From: Paenibacillus pini JCM 16418
GTDB lineage: Bacteria > Bacillota > Bacilli > Paenibacillales > Paenibacillaceae
Reading direction: 5' to 3'
Length of the DNA: 64,000 bases
NCBI RefSeq assembly: GCF_000576305.1
Contig: NZ_BAVZ01000006.1
Location: forward strand, 62,001 to 126,000
In this document: positions 17,850 to 25,735 of the stretch, in pieces
Numbering within the stretch: position 1 is the stretch's first letter
How the letters are laid out: each line of letters opens with the position of its first letter
The notes under the pieces: generated by a model
Database searches by the model: none
What the model saw: only the letters and a program-made list of their open reading frames with translations
Told to the model about the DNA's origin: nothing
Translations under genes and position numbers: made by a program

Positions 17850-19016
17850 CTATTTCACCGAAAATACAGTCTCTAGCTCAGGGATATATTCCTTGACCTT
17901 ATGTGTAGCTTCCACTCGTCCTTCAGCCCCAGCAGGGTATTCTTCGGATATGACTAAGTACGGTTTGATGGTAACGGTACTCGGTAGAGTCTTGAAGGGT
18001 TCAAAGCGAATACTATATGATTCGCTAACAGGGTGAGTACCGATGGGCTTCAGTTGAACGCCATGCTCATCCACAATGTCATACTGAAGAGCGATGATGC
18101 TGCCTCCCCTAGTTTCATTCTTATATTTCGCAGGGATAGAAGCGAGCATTTCTTCTACACTCTGGCCCTTTTTGGTCTTGTACTCAACGGATACCTGCGT
18201 TGTGATTGGGGTGATTTCCAGCTTGCTGATCTGCAAGTTAATGTTATCGTGATGCTTGGTCTCCTCTGAAGTTAGAACGGTAGCTGGCGTTGATTTGGTA
18301 ATAGGCAGCACGAATTGGAATGGATCATCGTAACCCTTTAACGTTACATTTACAGTCAAGTCAAACTGGTCAGGGAACTGGGCCTGTGTTGAGCTCTTCA
18401 TTGCATAAGTGTTAGACACTTCAGCAATTAGGCTGGAAGCAGTCTCACCGTCCATGAATTCGTAACCCGAGGCCAGGGTTTGGCCTTTATAGAGGACCTC
18501 TAACTTATCTACTGCCCCTTTATTGGCATCGGAAGGCGGCGAATTGGGCTCCGAAGCCAGACGGTTTCCAGGAGTGGTTATGTTCATAAGAATGCGGGTT
18601 CCGTCAAATAACAACGTTGGAATATTCATCGTCAGCTTGCCATGGGTTACGCTTTGGTTTACGTTTGTGATGAAGTCCTCGGCTTGTTGAATACCGGGAT
18701 CGTCGTTTTTGTCGCCCCACAAGGAGTAGATCTGTCCCAGAACCGGAATTTGCTTGAGTGCATCAGCCATGACGGGCGATACAAATCCGGAAGCCATGAC
18801 TGTGACTCCAAGGATTGCAGCAGCTGCAGTGGAGATCCCCCATTTCGCAAAGGTCCTGGATACATTTGTCTCTCTCTGAATGGGTGAAGTGGAATTATTG
18901 GTTTCTCTGATCATTTGGTAAGTCTCATTTAGCTTGGAGCGGGTACTATTCGATATCTGATTGGGAAGTAAATTCTGATATTCCTTTAATTGTTCTTCAA
19001 GTTTAGTGTTCACCAT
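17850..19016 (-). CDS. DUF4179/DUF5643-type anti-sigma factor
   Basis: A 388-residue membrane protein. The cytosolic N-terminus (residues 1-55) should bind the sigma factor. One membrane helix follows at about residues 57-80 (AAAAILGVTVMASGF), and the rest is extracytoplasmic beta-rich sequence of the DUF4179 plus DUF5643 kind. It overlaps the ECF sigma gene by 14 bases, the normal arrangement for a co-translated sigma/anti-sigma pair. The signal sensed is unknown. It ends before the terminator shared with barstar. Confidence 0.85.
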   Translation of the reverse strand: MVNTKLEEQLKEYQNLLPNQISNSTRSKLNETYQMIRETNNSTSPIQRETNVSRTFAKWGISTAAAAILGVTVMASGFVSPVMADALKQIPVLGQIYSLWGDKNDDPGIQQAEDFITNVNQSVTHGKLTMNIPTLLFDGTRILMNITTPGNRLASEPNSPPSDANKGAVDKLEVLYKGQTLASGYEFMDGETASSLIAEVSNTYAMKSSTQAQFPDQFDLTVNVTLKGYDDPFQFVLPITKSTPATVLTSEETKHHDNINLQISKLEITPITTQVSVEYKTKKGQSVEEMLASIPAKYKNETRGGSIIALQYDIVDEHGVQLKPIGTHPVSESYSIRFEPFKTLPSTVTIKPYLVISEEYPAGAEGRVEATHKVKEYIPELETVFSVK

Positions 19017-19536
19017 GTGGTAACCCCTTTTCTTGTTTGATTTGAGATGAATGCTTTAGCTGTTTGCGAGCGCGATGTAGTCTAGTCTTTACCGCCACCG
19101 TAGAAATCTCGAGAACGTCGGCAACTTCTTTAATCGGCATGTCATGCAGATAATGTAGGAGAATGACAATCCGTAGATTCTCGTCCAGATGATTAACAGC
19201 ATCCCATAATTCAATTTTCTCGTAATCCTTAGAAATGGAAGGGAAGTCGGGAACCTCTCCATAAGGAAGAGTTCTAGAGTTGCTTTTGACCATTTTATTG
19301 CATTCATTAATCAGAATCCGAAAGATCCATGTTTTGAAAAAAGCGGGTTCTCTGAGTGTATGGATGGACTTAAAGGCTTTAAGTATCGTCTCTTGAAGGG
19401 CATCTGCACAATCCTCATCTTTATTGACAATGGACCTTGCAGTTCGATATAAAGGTAATTCAATCTCTTGCATCAACTGCACGAATGCTTCAGGGTCACC
19501 CGCTTTGGCTCTGATGACAATAGGATCGATATGCAA
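19003..19536 (-). CDS. ECF RNA polymerase sigma factor
   Basis: A 177-residue sigma-70-family factor with only regions 2 and 4. Region 2 includes DCADALQETILKAFKSIHTL and the promoter-melting FFKTWIFRILINECNK. Region 4 is the helix-turn-helix IKEVADVLEISTVAVKTRLH. The start is TTG, with AGGTGAG close upstream. It is released by its DUF4179 partner and probably controls its own promoter at about 19596-19623. Downstream targets elsewhere in the window are not evident. Confidence 0.92.
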   Translation of the reverse strand: MHIDPIVIRAKAGDPEAFVQLMQEIELPLYRTARSIVNKDEDCADALQETILKAFKSIHTLREPAFFKTWIFRILINECNKMVKSNSRTLPYGEVPDFPSISKDYEKIELWDAVNHLDENLRIVILLHYLHDMPIKEVADVLEISTVAVKTRLHRARKQLKHSSQIKQEKGLPHGEH

Positions 19537-19575
19537 AGGCTCACCTGCTTTCTTGACTAAAAGGTTTAGTATGTT

Positions 19576-19623
19576 CGTAACGTTACGTATATATTAGATC
19601 GGGTAGGTAGCTAGAAGGTTACA
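19576..19623 (-). promoter_or_regulatory. Candidate autoregulated ECF promoter with palindromic leader
   Basis: On the minus strand TGTAAC (19618-19623) and CGATCT (19596-19601) are separated by 16 bp, the geometry of ECF promoters (AAC-type -35, CG-type -10). Just downstream lies the perfect 12-bp palindrome CGTAACGTTACG (19576-19587), near the expected transcription start. Confidence 0.35.
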
Positions 19624-19656
19624 TGAAAGAGAAATTAGCTTGTCGGAGCGTAAACG

Positions 19657-19698
19657 AAATAAGGCCGTAACCCTTATTGCAGGGTTACGGCCTTATTT
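19657..19698 (-). terminator. Terminator of the carboxynorspermidine operon
   Basis: A perfect 18-bp stem around a 6-nt loop has A/T runs at both ends. It lies 7 bp after the repaired nspC stop codon on the minus strand. Confidence 0.9.
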
Positions 19699-19704
19699 TA
19701 TTGA

Positions 19705-20831
19705 TTAAGCAAGTCTCATCTTAAAATCCTGGTAGCCGAATTCGCGAACGACGCGGCAATTGCCGTCTTTATCCTGCACAGCGATAGCCGGCAGCGGCAT
19801 GCCATTGAAAGTGTTGGTTTTGACCATGGAGTAGATGGCCATATCTTCAAACACTAATCTGTCGCCGTTCTTTAAGGCTGATCGAAGGAATAGTCTCCGA
19901 TGACATCGCCTGTAAGGCAGGTCGGACCGCCAAGCCGATAGGTGTATGGCTTCTCACCGGCTTCGCCCGAACCGATAAGCGGTGGACGATATGGCATTTC
20001 CAGAACATCGGGCATATGACAGGTAGCCGACGTGTCCACGATAGCAATCTCAATGCCGTTCTTATGGATATCTAGGACGGAGGTAACCATATAGCCCGCA
20101 TTCAGCGCAATGGCTTCTCCGGGTTCAAGGTAGACTTCCAAGCCGTATCTATCCTGCATTCGCGAAATGCAAGCTTCGAGTCTCGGAATATCATAGTCGT
20201 CTCTTGTGATATGATGCCCACCACCAAAATTGATCCATTCCATGTGCGCAAGCCATGGCCCGAACTTGTCTTCGACCGCATTCAGCGTAGTCTCCAAATC
20301 GTCCGAGTTCTGTTGACACAGGGTATGGAAATGGAGTCCCGACACGCCTTCAAGCAGGTCTGGCAGGAAATCCTCCCGTTTCACACCGAATCTGGACCCT
20401 GGCGAGCAAGGATCATAGATCTCATGTCCCTCTTGCGTTGAGCATTCCGGATTGATGCGAAGGCCTATTTTTCTACCCGCAGCAAGAGCTTTCGTTTTAT
20501 ACTTTTGGAGCTGGGAGAAGGAATTGAAAATAATATGATCACAAATGGATATAATCTCTTCAATTTCATCTTCACGATAGGCAGGGGCAAAGACGTGATT
20601 TTCTTTGCCCATTTCTTCTTGGCCCAACCGCGCTTCGAATAAACCGCTCGCAGTCGTACCGCTTAAGTATTGTCCAATCAGGGAATACATGGTGGTCATG
20701 GAAAAAGCCTTTTGCGCCAGCAGAATCTTGGCTCCCGAACGCAGCATGACGCCGTTCAGAATCTTCAGGTTTTTTTCGATGAGGGCTTCATCGACTACGA
20801 AACAGGGTGTCGGCAATTCCTCGAATCGCAT
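19705..20831 (-). pseudogene. nspC: Carboxynorspermidine decarboxylase, frameshifted near the C-terminus
   Basis: A PLP-dependent decarboxylase (alanine-racemase fold, group IV) that turns carboxyspermidine/carboxynorspermidine into spermidine/norspermidine. The PLP lysine is in ILLAQKAFS; the glycine loop WINFGGGHHI, the LEPGEAIALNAGY segment and GPTCLTGDVIGDY are all present. The first frame stops early at DQP because a base is missing near 19875-19876. With one base added the protein continues LKNGDRLVFEDMAIYSMVKT to the proper end at 19705 (about 376 residues). I prefer ATG at 20831 because it lies 1 nt after the dehydrogenase stop. Loss of this conserved enzyme would be surprising, so assembly error is likely. 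Confidence 0.9.
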
Positions 20832-20832
20832 A

Positions 20833-22071
20833 TTAGCGAACGAGCTCCGTCTGTTTAGCTTCCTCAGGCAATTCGTCAACAAGCACCGGATTGAAGTCTT
20901 CTACCCATGGAAGTCCCCATTTGTTGAGCTCTTCCATGAATGGATCTGGATCGAACTCTTCGATATTAAATACGCCAGGTGTATTCCATTTGCCAGTCAT
21001 GACCATCGCCGCGCCAATCATAGCTGGTACGCCAGTTGTATAGGAGATAGCTTGGGAGCCCACTTCTTTATAGCACTCTTGATGGTCGCAAATATTGTAG
21101 ACATAGTAAGTCTTGTCTTGGCCGTCTTTTTTCCCTTTGAAGATACAGCCAATGTTCGTCTTGCCCACCGTACGAGGTCCAAGGGAAGCCGGGTCTGGAA
21201 GTACAGCCTTCAGGAATTGAAGTGGAATGATTTGTTTTCCTTCGTATTCGATGGGTTCGATAGAGGTCATTCCAACGTTTTCAAGTGCTTTTAAGTGCAT
21301 GAGGTAGCTTGGGCCGAAGGTCATGAAGAACCGAATACGTTTCAGGCCAGGCATATTCTGCGCAAGGGATTCGAGCTCTTCATGGTAGAGCAGGTACATA
21401 TCCTTTTCGCCGACTTCAGCAAAGTTATAACCGCGTTTAATTTCCATCGGTTTTGTCTCGATCCATTCCCCGTTCTCCCAGTAGCGTCCGTTCGCGGACA
21501 CTTCACGGATGTTGATTTCCGGGTTGAAATTGGTTGCAAAAGGATAGCCGTGATCCCCACCGTTACAATCCAGAATGTCGATATATTCGATTTCGTCAAA
21601 ATAGTGTTTCAGCGCATAAGCAGAGAATACGCCAGTAACGCCCGGGTCAAATCCGCTACCCAGAAGAGCGGTAATCCCGGCTTTTTCAAAGCGCTCGCGG
21701 TAATCCCATTGCCATTTGTATTCGAATTTAGCTGTATCTTCCGGCTCATAGTTTGCAGTATCCATATAGTGCGTTTTGGTAGCCAGACAAGCATCCATGA
21801 TCGTCAAATCCTGGTAAGGCAGCGCCAGGTTCATGACGATATCCGGTTTAACTTCGTTAATAAGAGCGATCAGCTCATCTACGTTGTCCGCGTTGACCTG
21901 TGCGGTCGTAATTTTGGTTTTGCCACCGTCCAATTTTGCTTTCAGCTCATCGCATTTGGATTTGGTACGGCTGGCGATGCAAATTTCTTCGAAAACCTCG
22001 CTGTTTTGAACGCATTTATGAATTGCTACTGATGCTACGCCGCCGGCGCCAATGACAAGTGCTTTTCCCAT
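20833..22071 (-). CDS. Carboxynorspermidine dehydrogenase (saccharopine dehydrogenase family)
   Basis: A 412-residue NADPH-dependent enzyme that condenses putrescine (or diaminopropane) with aspartate semialdehyde to carboxyspermidine, the step before NspC. The Rossmann motif is VIGAGGVASVA at residues 6-16, and GSGFDPGVTGVFSAY is typical of this subfamily. The ATG at 22071 is preceded by TAGGAGA. It is first in a two-gene operon, 1 nt from nspC. The 5' leader contains an intrinsic terminator, which suggests attenuation by polyamine or another signal. Together the pair make spermidine without S-adenosylmethionine decarboxylase. Confidence 0.92.
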   Translation of the reverse strand: MGKALVIGAGGVASVAIHKCVQNSEVFEEICIASRTKSKCDELKAKLDGGKTKITTAQVNADNVDELIALINEVKPDIVMNLALPYQDLTIMDACLATKTHYMDTANYEPEDTAKFEYKWQWDYRERFEKAGITALLGSGFDPGVTGVFSAYALKHYFDEIEYIDILDCNGGDHGYPFATNFNPEINIREVSANGRYWENGEWIETKPMEIKRGYNFAEVGEKDMYLLYHEELESLAQNMPGLKRIRFFMTFGPSYLMHLKALENVGMTSIEPIEYEGKQIIPLQFLKAVLPDPASLGPRTVGKTNIGCIFKGKKDGQDKTYYVYNICDHQECYKEVGSQAISYTTGVPAMIGAAMVMTGKWNTPGVFNIEEFDPDPFMEELNKWGLPWVEDFNPVLVDELPEEAKQTELVR

Positions 22072-22123
22072 TTTTATAGTCTCCTATTCCAAATGAATTT
22101 TTCTAAAATGTAAAAACGGCAAC

Positions 22124-22271
22124 AAAAAAAGCAAGCGAAACACGCACCCATGCGCATCACACTTGCTTCGATATAATTAAATAATAAAATAGTCCCAATA
22201 ATAATGACTGGAGGACAAACTTCAAGTACGTCATCAGTCAGCCATAAAACGCAATGTTTCATGGAAAGGCC
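22124..22271 (-). promoter_or_regulatory. Structured leader with intrinsic terminator before the spermidine operon
   Basis: On the minus strand the 5' region of the dehydrogenase gene folds into several hairpins: CCAT/ATGG (about 22240-22262), a GACTG/CAGTC stem (about 22206-22239) with an inner ACTTGAAGT hairpin, then a terminator. That terminator has GCAAG/CTTGC (22131-22135 with 22162-22166), a GC-rich inner stem and seven T residues (22124-22130), about 53 nt before the start codon. A terminator between promoter and first codon is the mark of a riboswitch or other attenuator. I could not match it to a known class. Confidence 0.55.
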
Positions 22272-22778
22272 CATTATATTCAAATATATCATGTTAGGAT
22301 CAGAGTCTATATAGCAAATAATTACTTTTACCACTCTTATTGACCGTTTCACAAGTTATGTGCGTATGCACTGGTTGTAAAGTAACCAACTTATAAAATT
22401 TGAGCTTTTAACTCAATCAATAAGGCAACGAAAGTTGCCAATCGGCATTTGACCCGGCTGTCCGTATGGCCTTAACTTCTACATCGAAGTGGTCAAAGTT
22501 TATCTGCTTGGAAAGATCCTAAATATACTGAACATTCGCTTTCCAAAATCATACTTCTCCATAGTAGCAATATCAGGACTAATGAGCAAGAAGAAAATTT
22601 ATATAAACTCATATTTTTTCTAGAGGTCAAAAAATGAGTTGTTATATACAAGGTATTCAACAGAGGTAATGTCGTCCGAAATGAAGTGAGGATTGAGTTT
22701 GATATTAAGGCAGATATGGCTTAACGAACCCAAAGTGCTTGATAAAGCAAAACAACAGTGAAAGCGTCATAATTTTGC
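22272..22778. other. Intergenic region without a convincing gene
   Basis: This stretch separates the spermidine operon from the merR gene. It contains a GGCAAC-GAAA-GTTGCC hairpin (22424-22439, GNRA-type loop). Short plus-strand open frames from about 22400 to 22622 switch frame at about 22470, which may be the residue of a decayed gene. No family could be recognised. Confidence 0.4.
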
Positions 22779-22809
22779 TTGCACCTTACGTAACGTAATA
22801 TTTTACAAT
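22779..22809 (+). promoter_or_regulatory. MerR-type promoter with 19-bp spacer
   Basis: TTGCAC (22779-22784) and TACAAT (22804-22809) are 19 bp apart, longer than the usual 17, and the spacer carries the near-palindrome TTACGTAACGTAA (22786-22798). This is the arrangement MerR proteins activate by untwisting the spacer, and it lies 44 bp before the merR gene itself. Confidence 0.7.
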
Positions 22810-22853
22810 AGAGCTACCGGTACATAGCTAGCGCCAAAGAGTGGGGATGGTTA

Positions 22854-23360
22854 ATGAAGAAACATTGGAAGGTCGGGGATCTCGCCAAGCTGACGGGGCT
22901 TACCGTACGAACCTTACGTTATTATGATCAAATTGGTTTATTATCTCCATCTGGTCAGACGGAGTCGGGCCATAGGCTATATAGTGAATCAAACTTGTCA
23001 CGCTTACACCAAATTTTATCGCTCAAAGAGCTGGGCCTATCTCTCGAAGAGGTTAAGTCGGCCTTAACTTGCGGGCAAATCAGTCCGATTGAGATCGTGG
23101 ACTTGCAGATAAACCAAATCCAAGAGCAGATCAAAATGCAGCAGAAACTATTGGATCAGCTTAGACATGTATCTAGGCTTTTGCAGGGCAAAAGGAAATT
23201 AATGGTTAAAGATTTCACGAGCCTTCTGCAAGCGATGAAGATGGGATTTGAGAAAAAAGTCATAGATCGGCAAACAAGTTGGGAGCGACATCTGGATCTG
23301 TTGGGAGACTTTCTTGCCAAGGAGAACGAAATTTCGAAACATGAGGAGGAAAATAAATGA
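22854..23360 (+). CDS. MerR family transcriptional regulator
   Basis: A 168-residue regulator. Residues 1-75 hold the MerR winged helix (VGDLAKLTGLTVRTLRYYDQ, then GHRLYSESNLSRLHQI). A dimerising coiled coil with Gln/Lys-rich heptads covers about 85-120, and a short C-terminus has no Cys cluster, arguing for a drug- or stress-type rather than a metal-type effector. The start ATG has GGGGATGG upstream. Its promoter shows the 19-bp spacer that MerR proteins act on. The TGA stop overlaps the ATG of the SRPBCC gene, so the genes form a translationally coupled operon. Confidence 0.9.
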   Translation: MKKHWKVGDLAKLTGLTVRTLRYYDQIGLLSPSGQTESGHRLYSESNLSRLHQILSLKELGLSLEEVKSALTCGQISPIEIVDLQINQIQEQIKMQQKLLDQLRHVSRLLQGKRKLMVKDFTSLLQAMKMGFEKKVIDRQTSWERHLDLLGDFLAKENEISKHEEENK

Positions 23361-23800
23361 TCGAAAGATTCATCAAACACGCGACTTTCGTCGTCGAGCG
23401 GACTTATGCCGCTTCGCCGGAACGAGTTTACCAAGCATAGGCCGACCCGTTGGCTAAGGCCAAGTGGTTCTCGAAGCCAGACATCTTTGATTTCAAGGTT
23501 GGCGGACGCGAGTACAGCAGCGGTGGGCCACCCGAAGGGCCAATTTTTATCTTCGACGCGAGCTATCAGGAGCTTGTCCCAGAGCAACGTATTGTCTATA
23601 CGTACACATTGGATGCAGACGGTATACGCATTTCTGTTTCAATTACAACGGTTGAGCTGATTCAGGTGGAGGGTGGCACGAGGCTGATTTTCACGGAGCA
23701 AGGTTCTTACTTTGACGGACACGATACACCAGAAGTACGGGAACATGGTACTAGCGTCATGTTGGACGCACTTGGTAGGGTATTATTAGGGGAGGTATAA
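23357..23800 (+). pseudogene. SRPBCC (AHSA1-like) protein with an in-frame amber codon
   Basis: A START/Bet v1-type ligand-binding protein of about 147 residues, overlapping the merR stop by four bases. The frame opens IERFIKHATFVVERTYAASP, the usual start of AHSA1-like proteins, but codon 28 is TAG (23438-23440) where the family has TGG in A-W-ADP. It then continues without a shift through KWFSKPDIFDFKVGG to LDALGRVLLGEV. A single G-to-A change explains the stop, so this looks like a true point mutation, not an indel error. Such genes are often paired with MerR or ArsR regulators. Confidence 0.8.
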
Positions 23801-24185
23801 TGCAAGACAGTTGGTGAAAATGAACTTATGGTTACGCGCGATTAAGATGTCCCGCGGGAGCTTGTATTTCGGGCATGGACAACCCCCAATTTATTAGCCA
23901 AATGGTGGGGTCCCCAAGGCTTCACGAATACGTTTCATGAGTGTGATATAAGGCCAGGAGGAACTCGGAAATTCACCATGCATGGTTCGGATGGCCTTTG
24001 ATTATCCTAACCATAACGTCTTTGTTGAATTCTTGCCACTAGAGCGGGTTGTAATTGATCATCTTAACGTTCATGAATTTCCGATAACAGCTAATTTTGA
24101 AGACTTCGAGGGGCACACCACCAGGTTTATCTGCCGTCAGCTTTTCAAGAAAAAAGAGGAGTTTGAACAGGCTAAGTCGATTTGA
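23800..24185 (+). pseudogene. Second SRPBCC (AHSA1-like) gene, degraded
   Basis: Recognisable in pieces: ELMVTRD, a stop (TAA), DVPRELVFRAWTTPNLLAKW, WGPQGFTNTFHECDIRPGGT, KFTMHGSDG, a frame break near 23997, then FDYPNHNVFVEFLPLERVVI to a premature end after EEFEQAKS. The RAWT-P-LLAKWWGP and DIRPGG-KF-MHG-DG-DYPN signatures define the family. At least one stop, one frameshift and a lost C-terminus make this a pseudogene. Its ATG overlaps the previous stop (TAATG), so it was once third in the merR operon. Confidence 0.8.
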
Positions 24186-24542
24186 ATAAAAGATATTAAC
24201 TTTGAACAGTCACTTATATAATGATTTTAAATTGTCGTCGTTCAAGTCCCCTGTTAGGAATTGGATGGCAATTTTATATTTGTAACTGGCGAAGTTAAAT
24301 CAATAGCTGTTAAGTGAGTTATATCTGTATCACAAAAAGAGCTATAAATATTGTATTGGTGTATAAAAATCTACTGAAAATTGGGTCGGCAATAATAATT
24401 AATATACTATTAATATTTATTTTTAGTCATGTATTTCTATTATAGATTGAACCATTTAAGGCCATGACTATAACATTTTCTGTTTTTAATCGTTTATAGA
24501 TATAGTAAGGTCATTTAATATGAACGAAAGAGGTGGTCGAAA
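24186..24542. other. AT-rich intergenic region, no gene seen
   Basis: About 355 bp, strongly AT-rich, without convincing ORF or hairpin. Its composition resembles the protease module that follows and may mark the left edge of a segment of different origin. Confidence 0.4.
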
Positions 24543-25040
24543 ATGAATTATTCTAAGTGGTTTGGCTTATCGTTAATGACTGCTCTGCTATCCATTCCTC
24601 AATTCTCCTCTGCTGAAGGTTTACAGGAAAAATTATCGCAAGTTATCAAATCAATGAAAGCATCAACTTCGGAGGTATATAAATCCCAATATCCAGTTGC
24701 GGTAAATCCATCTAGCCAAAAACCTAAAGGTGAAGTGGCCAATAAACAAGTAGACCTAAAGATTCTACCGCCTTTACAGAAAAAAATGGATGCCTTAGTC
24801 AAGAATAAGTTGGATAAAGAGATCGAGGTTAGCGTCATGCTAAAATATAATATATCTAAGGAAAAAGAGGATTTCATCAATTCTGATTTTGCGGCATATA
24901 AAAACTCAATTACAAATGTAAAAGGGTTGGGAGTGTATAGCTTTTTCGTGAAATTGACGATATCTGAAATCAAAGAAATTAGTAAATGGGATGCGATATC
25001 CACCCTCTCGATACCCGATGATATCTTTCCAGTATGGTAA
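24543..25040 (+). CDS. Secreted free-standing homologue of a subtilase propeptide (I9-like)
   Basis: A 165-residue protein with a signal peptide (cleavage near FSSA-EG) and no catalytic domain. Its last 70 residues parallel the propeptide of the subtilase encoded 700 bp downstream: both have (V/I)SVMLKY, then KEDFI, then G(L/F)GVYSFF(V/A)(K/R)LT..EI, then a DAIS/VDTIS strand and D(D)xxxVx at the end. The protease continues from there into its catalytic domain, whereas this protein stops. Known I9 propeptides act as folding chaperones and tight inhibitors of their protease, so a role in trans is a reasonable inference. GAAAGAGG precedes the ATG; a strong terminator follows. Confidence 0.8.
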   Translation: MNYSKWFGLSLMTALLSIPQFSSAEGLQEKLSQVIKSMKASTSEVYKSQYPVAVNPSSQKPKGEVANKQVDLKILPPLQKKMDALVKNKLDKEIEVSVMLKYNISKEKEDFINSDFAAYKNSITNVKGLGVYSFFVKLTISEIKEISKWDAISTLSIPDDIFPVW

Positions 25041-25078
25041 TTTAGTTAACCCAATCTTATTTAGTCTTATACTATTTG

Positions 25079-25121
25079 AACCTAGAGTTTATGTATACCT
25101 GCATAAACTCTAGGTTTTTTT
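25079..25121 (+). terminator. Terminator of the propeptide-like gene
   Basis: A perfect 15-bp stem (25079-25093 with 25102-25116) with an 8-nt loop is followed by T residues to 25121. It lies between convergent genes and directly abuts the end of the winged-helix gene. Confidence 0.88.
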
Positions 25122-25124
25122 ATA

Positions 25125-25460
25125 TTATGTAGATGAAGAGCTGAGTTTATAGCCCACGCTCCTAACCGATATAATCAGTTCGGGCTTTTTAGGGTCGTTT
25201 TCAATTTTTTTTCGAAGTCTATTAATATAAACGTATAATAAATGTAAATCTATATATTCATCCTCACTTACCATCCATACATATTGATATAATTTTCTAA
25301 AGGAAACAACTTCATCAATTTTATGGACTAGACATAACAAAAGTCGTAGTTCAAGCCTTGATAGTGCAGATGGAAAAGAGTTACATATAAAGACAGATCT
25401 ATTAATATCAATATAGCATTCTTTATTCAGATAAATAGGATTAATCAAGAGATTCTCCAA
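25125..25460 (-). CDS. Receiver-less OmpR/PhoB-type winged-helix protein
   Basis: A 111-residue protein. TTG at 25460 follows AAGGAGG by 7 nt. Residues about 30-108 form an OmpR/PhoB effector domain: LSRLELRLLLCLVH, the transactivation loop, YVYINRLRKKIENDPKKPEL (recognition helix) and the wing IISVRSVGYKL. The 30-residue N-terminus is a short strand region, with no phospho-acceptor receiver domain. It lies between the propeptide-like gene and the protease, divergent from the protease with 275 bp between them, so it is a candidate local regulator of both. Its own signal input is not evident. Confidence 0.75.
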   Translation of the reverse strand: MENLLINPIYLNKECYIDINRSVFICNSFPSALSRLELRLLLCLVHKIDEVVSFRKLYQYVWMVSEDEYIDLHLLYVYINRLRKKIENDPKKPELIISVRSVGYKLSSSST

Positions 25461-25735
25461 CTACGTACCTCCTTTTTTTATATTGATAAATTTACAAAAT
25501 GTCACATTTAATATATATTATACAAAATTTTTAATTCATAATCTATTATAATAATGCATGAATCTAAACAGAATGTAAGTTTCAAGCAGGTTTATTATTA
25601 TATTATTAATGTATTACGTTTGTTTCTCCTTTTCACGGTGCTATTAATATTTACTACATATAACAAGGAGTTAATAGTGTAATAATTTATGTCAAGAGAA
25701 CAAGGTAATTTATTTTATAGGAGGAATGATTTTAT

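Noticed and set aside
20605..22032. Two long plus-strand open frames (229 and 245 codons) opposite the spermidine genes
   Set aside because: They are antisense to clear enzyme genes with conserved motifs; the frames have no ribosome site or recognisable family.
22074..22352. 92-codon minus-strand frame in the spermidine leader
   Set aside because: It coincides with the structured leader and terminator, and its Cys/Phe-rich end comes from the T run.
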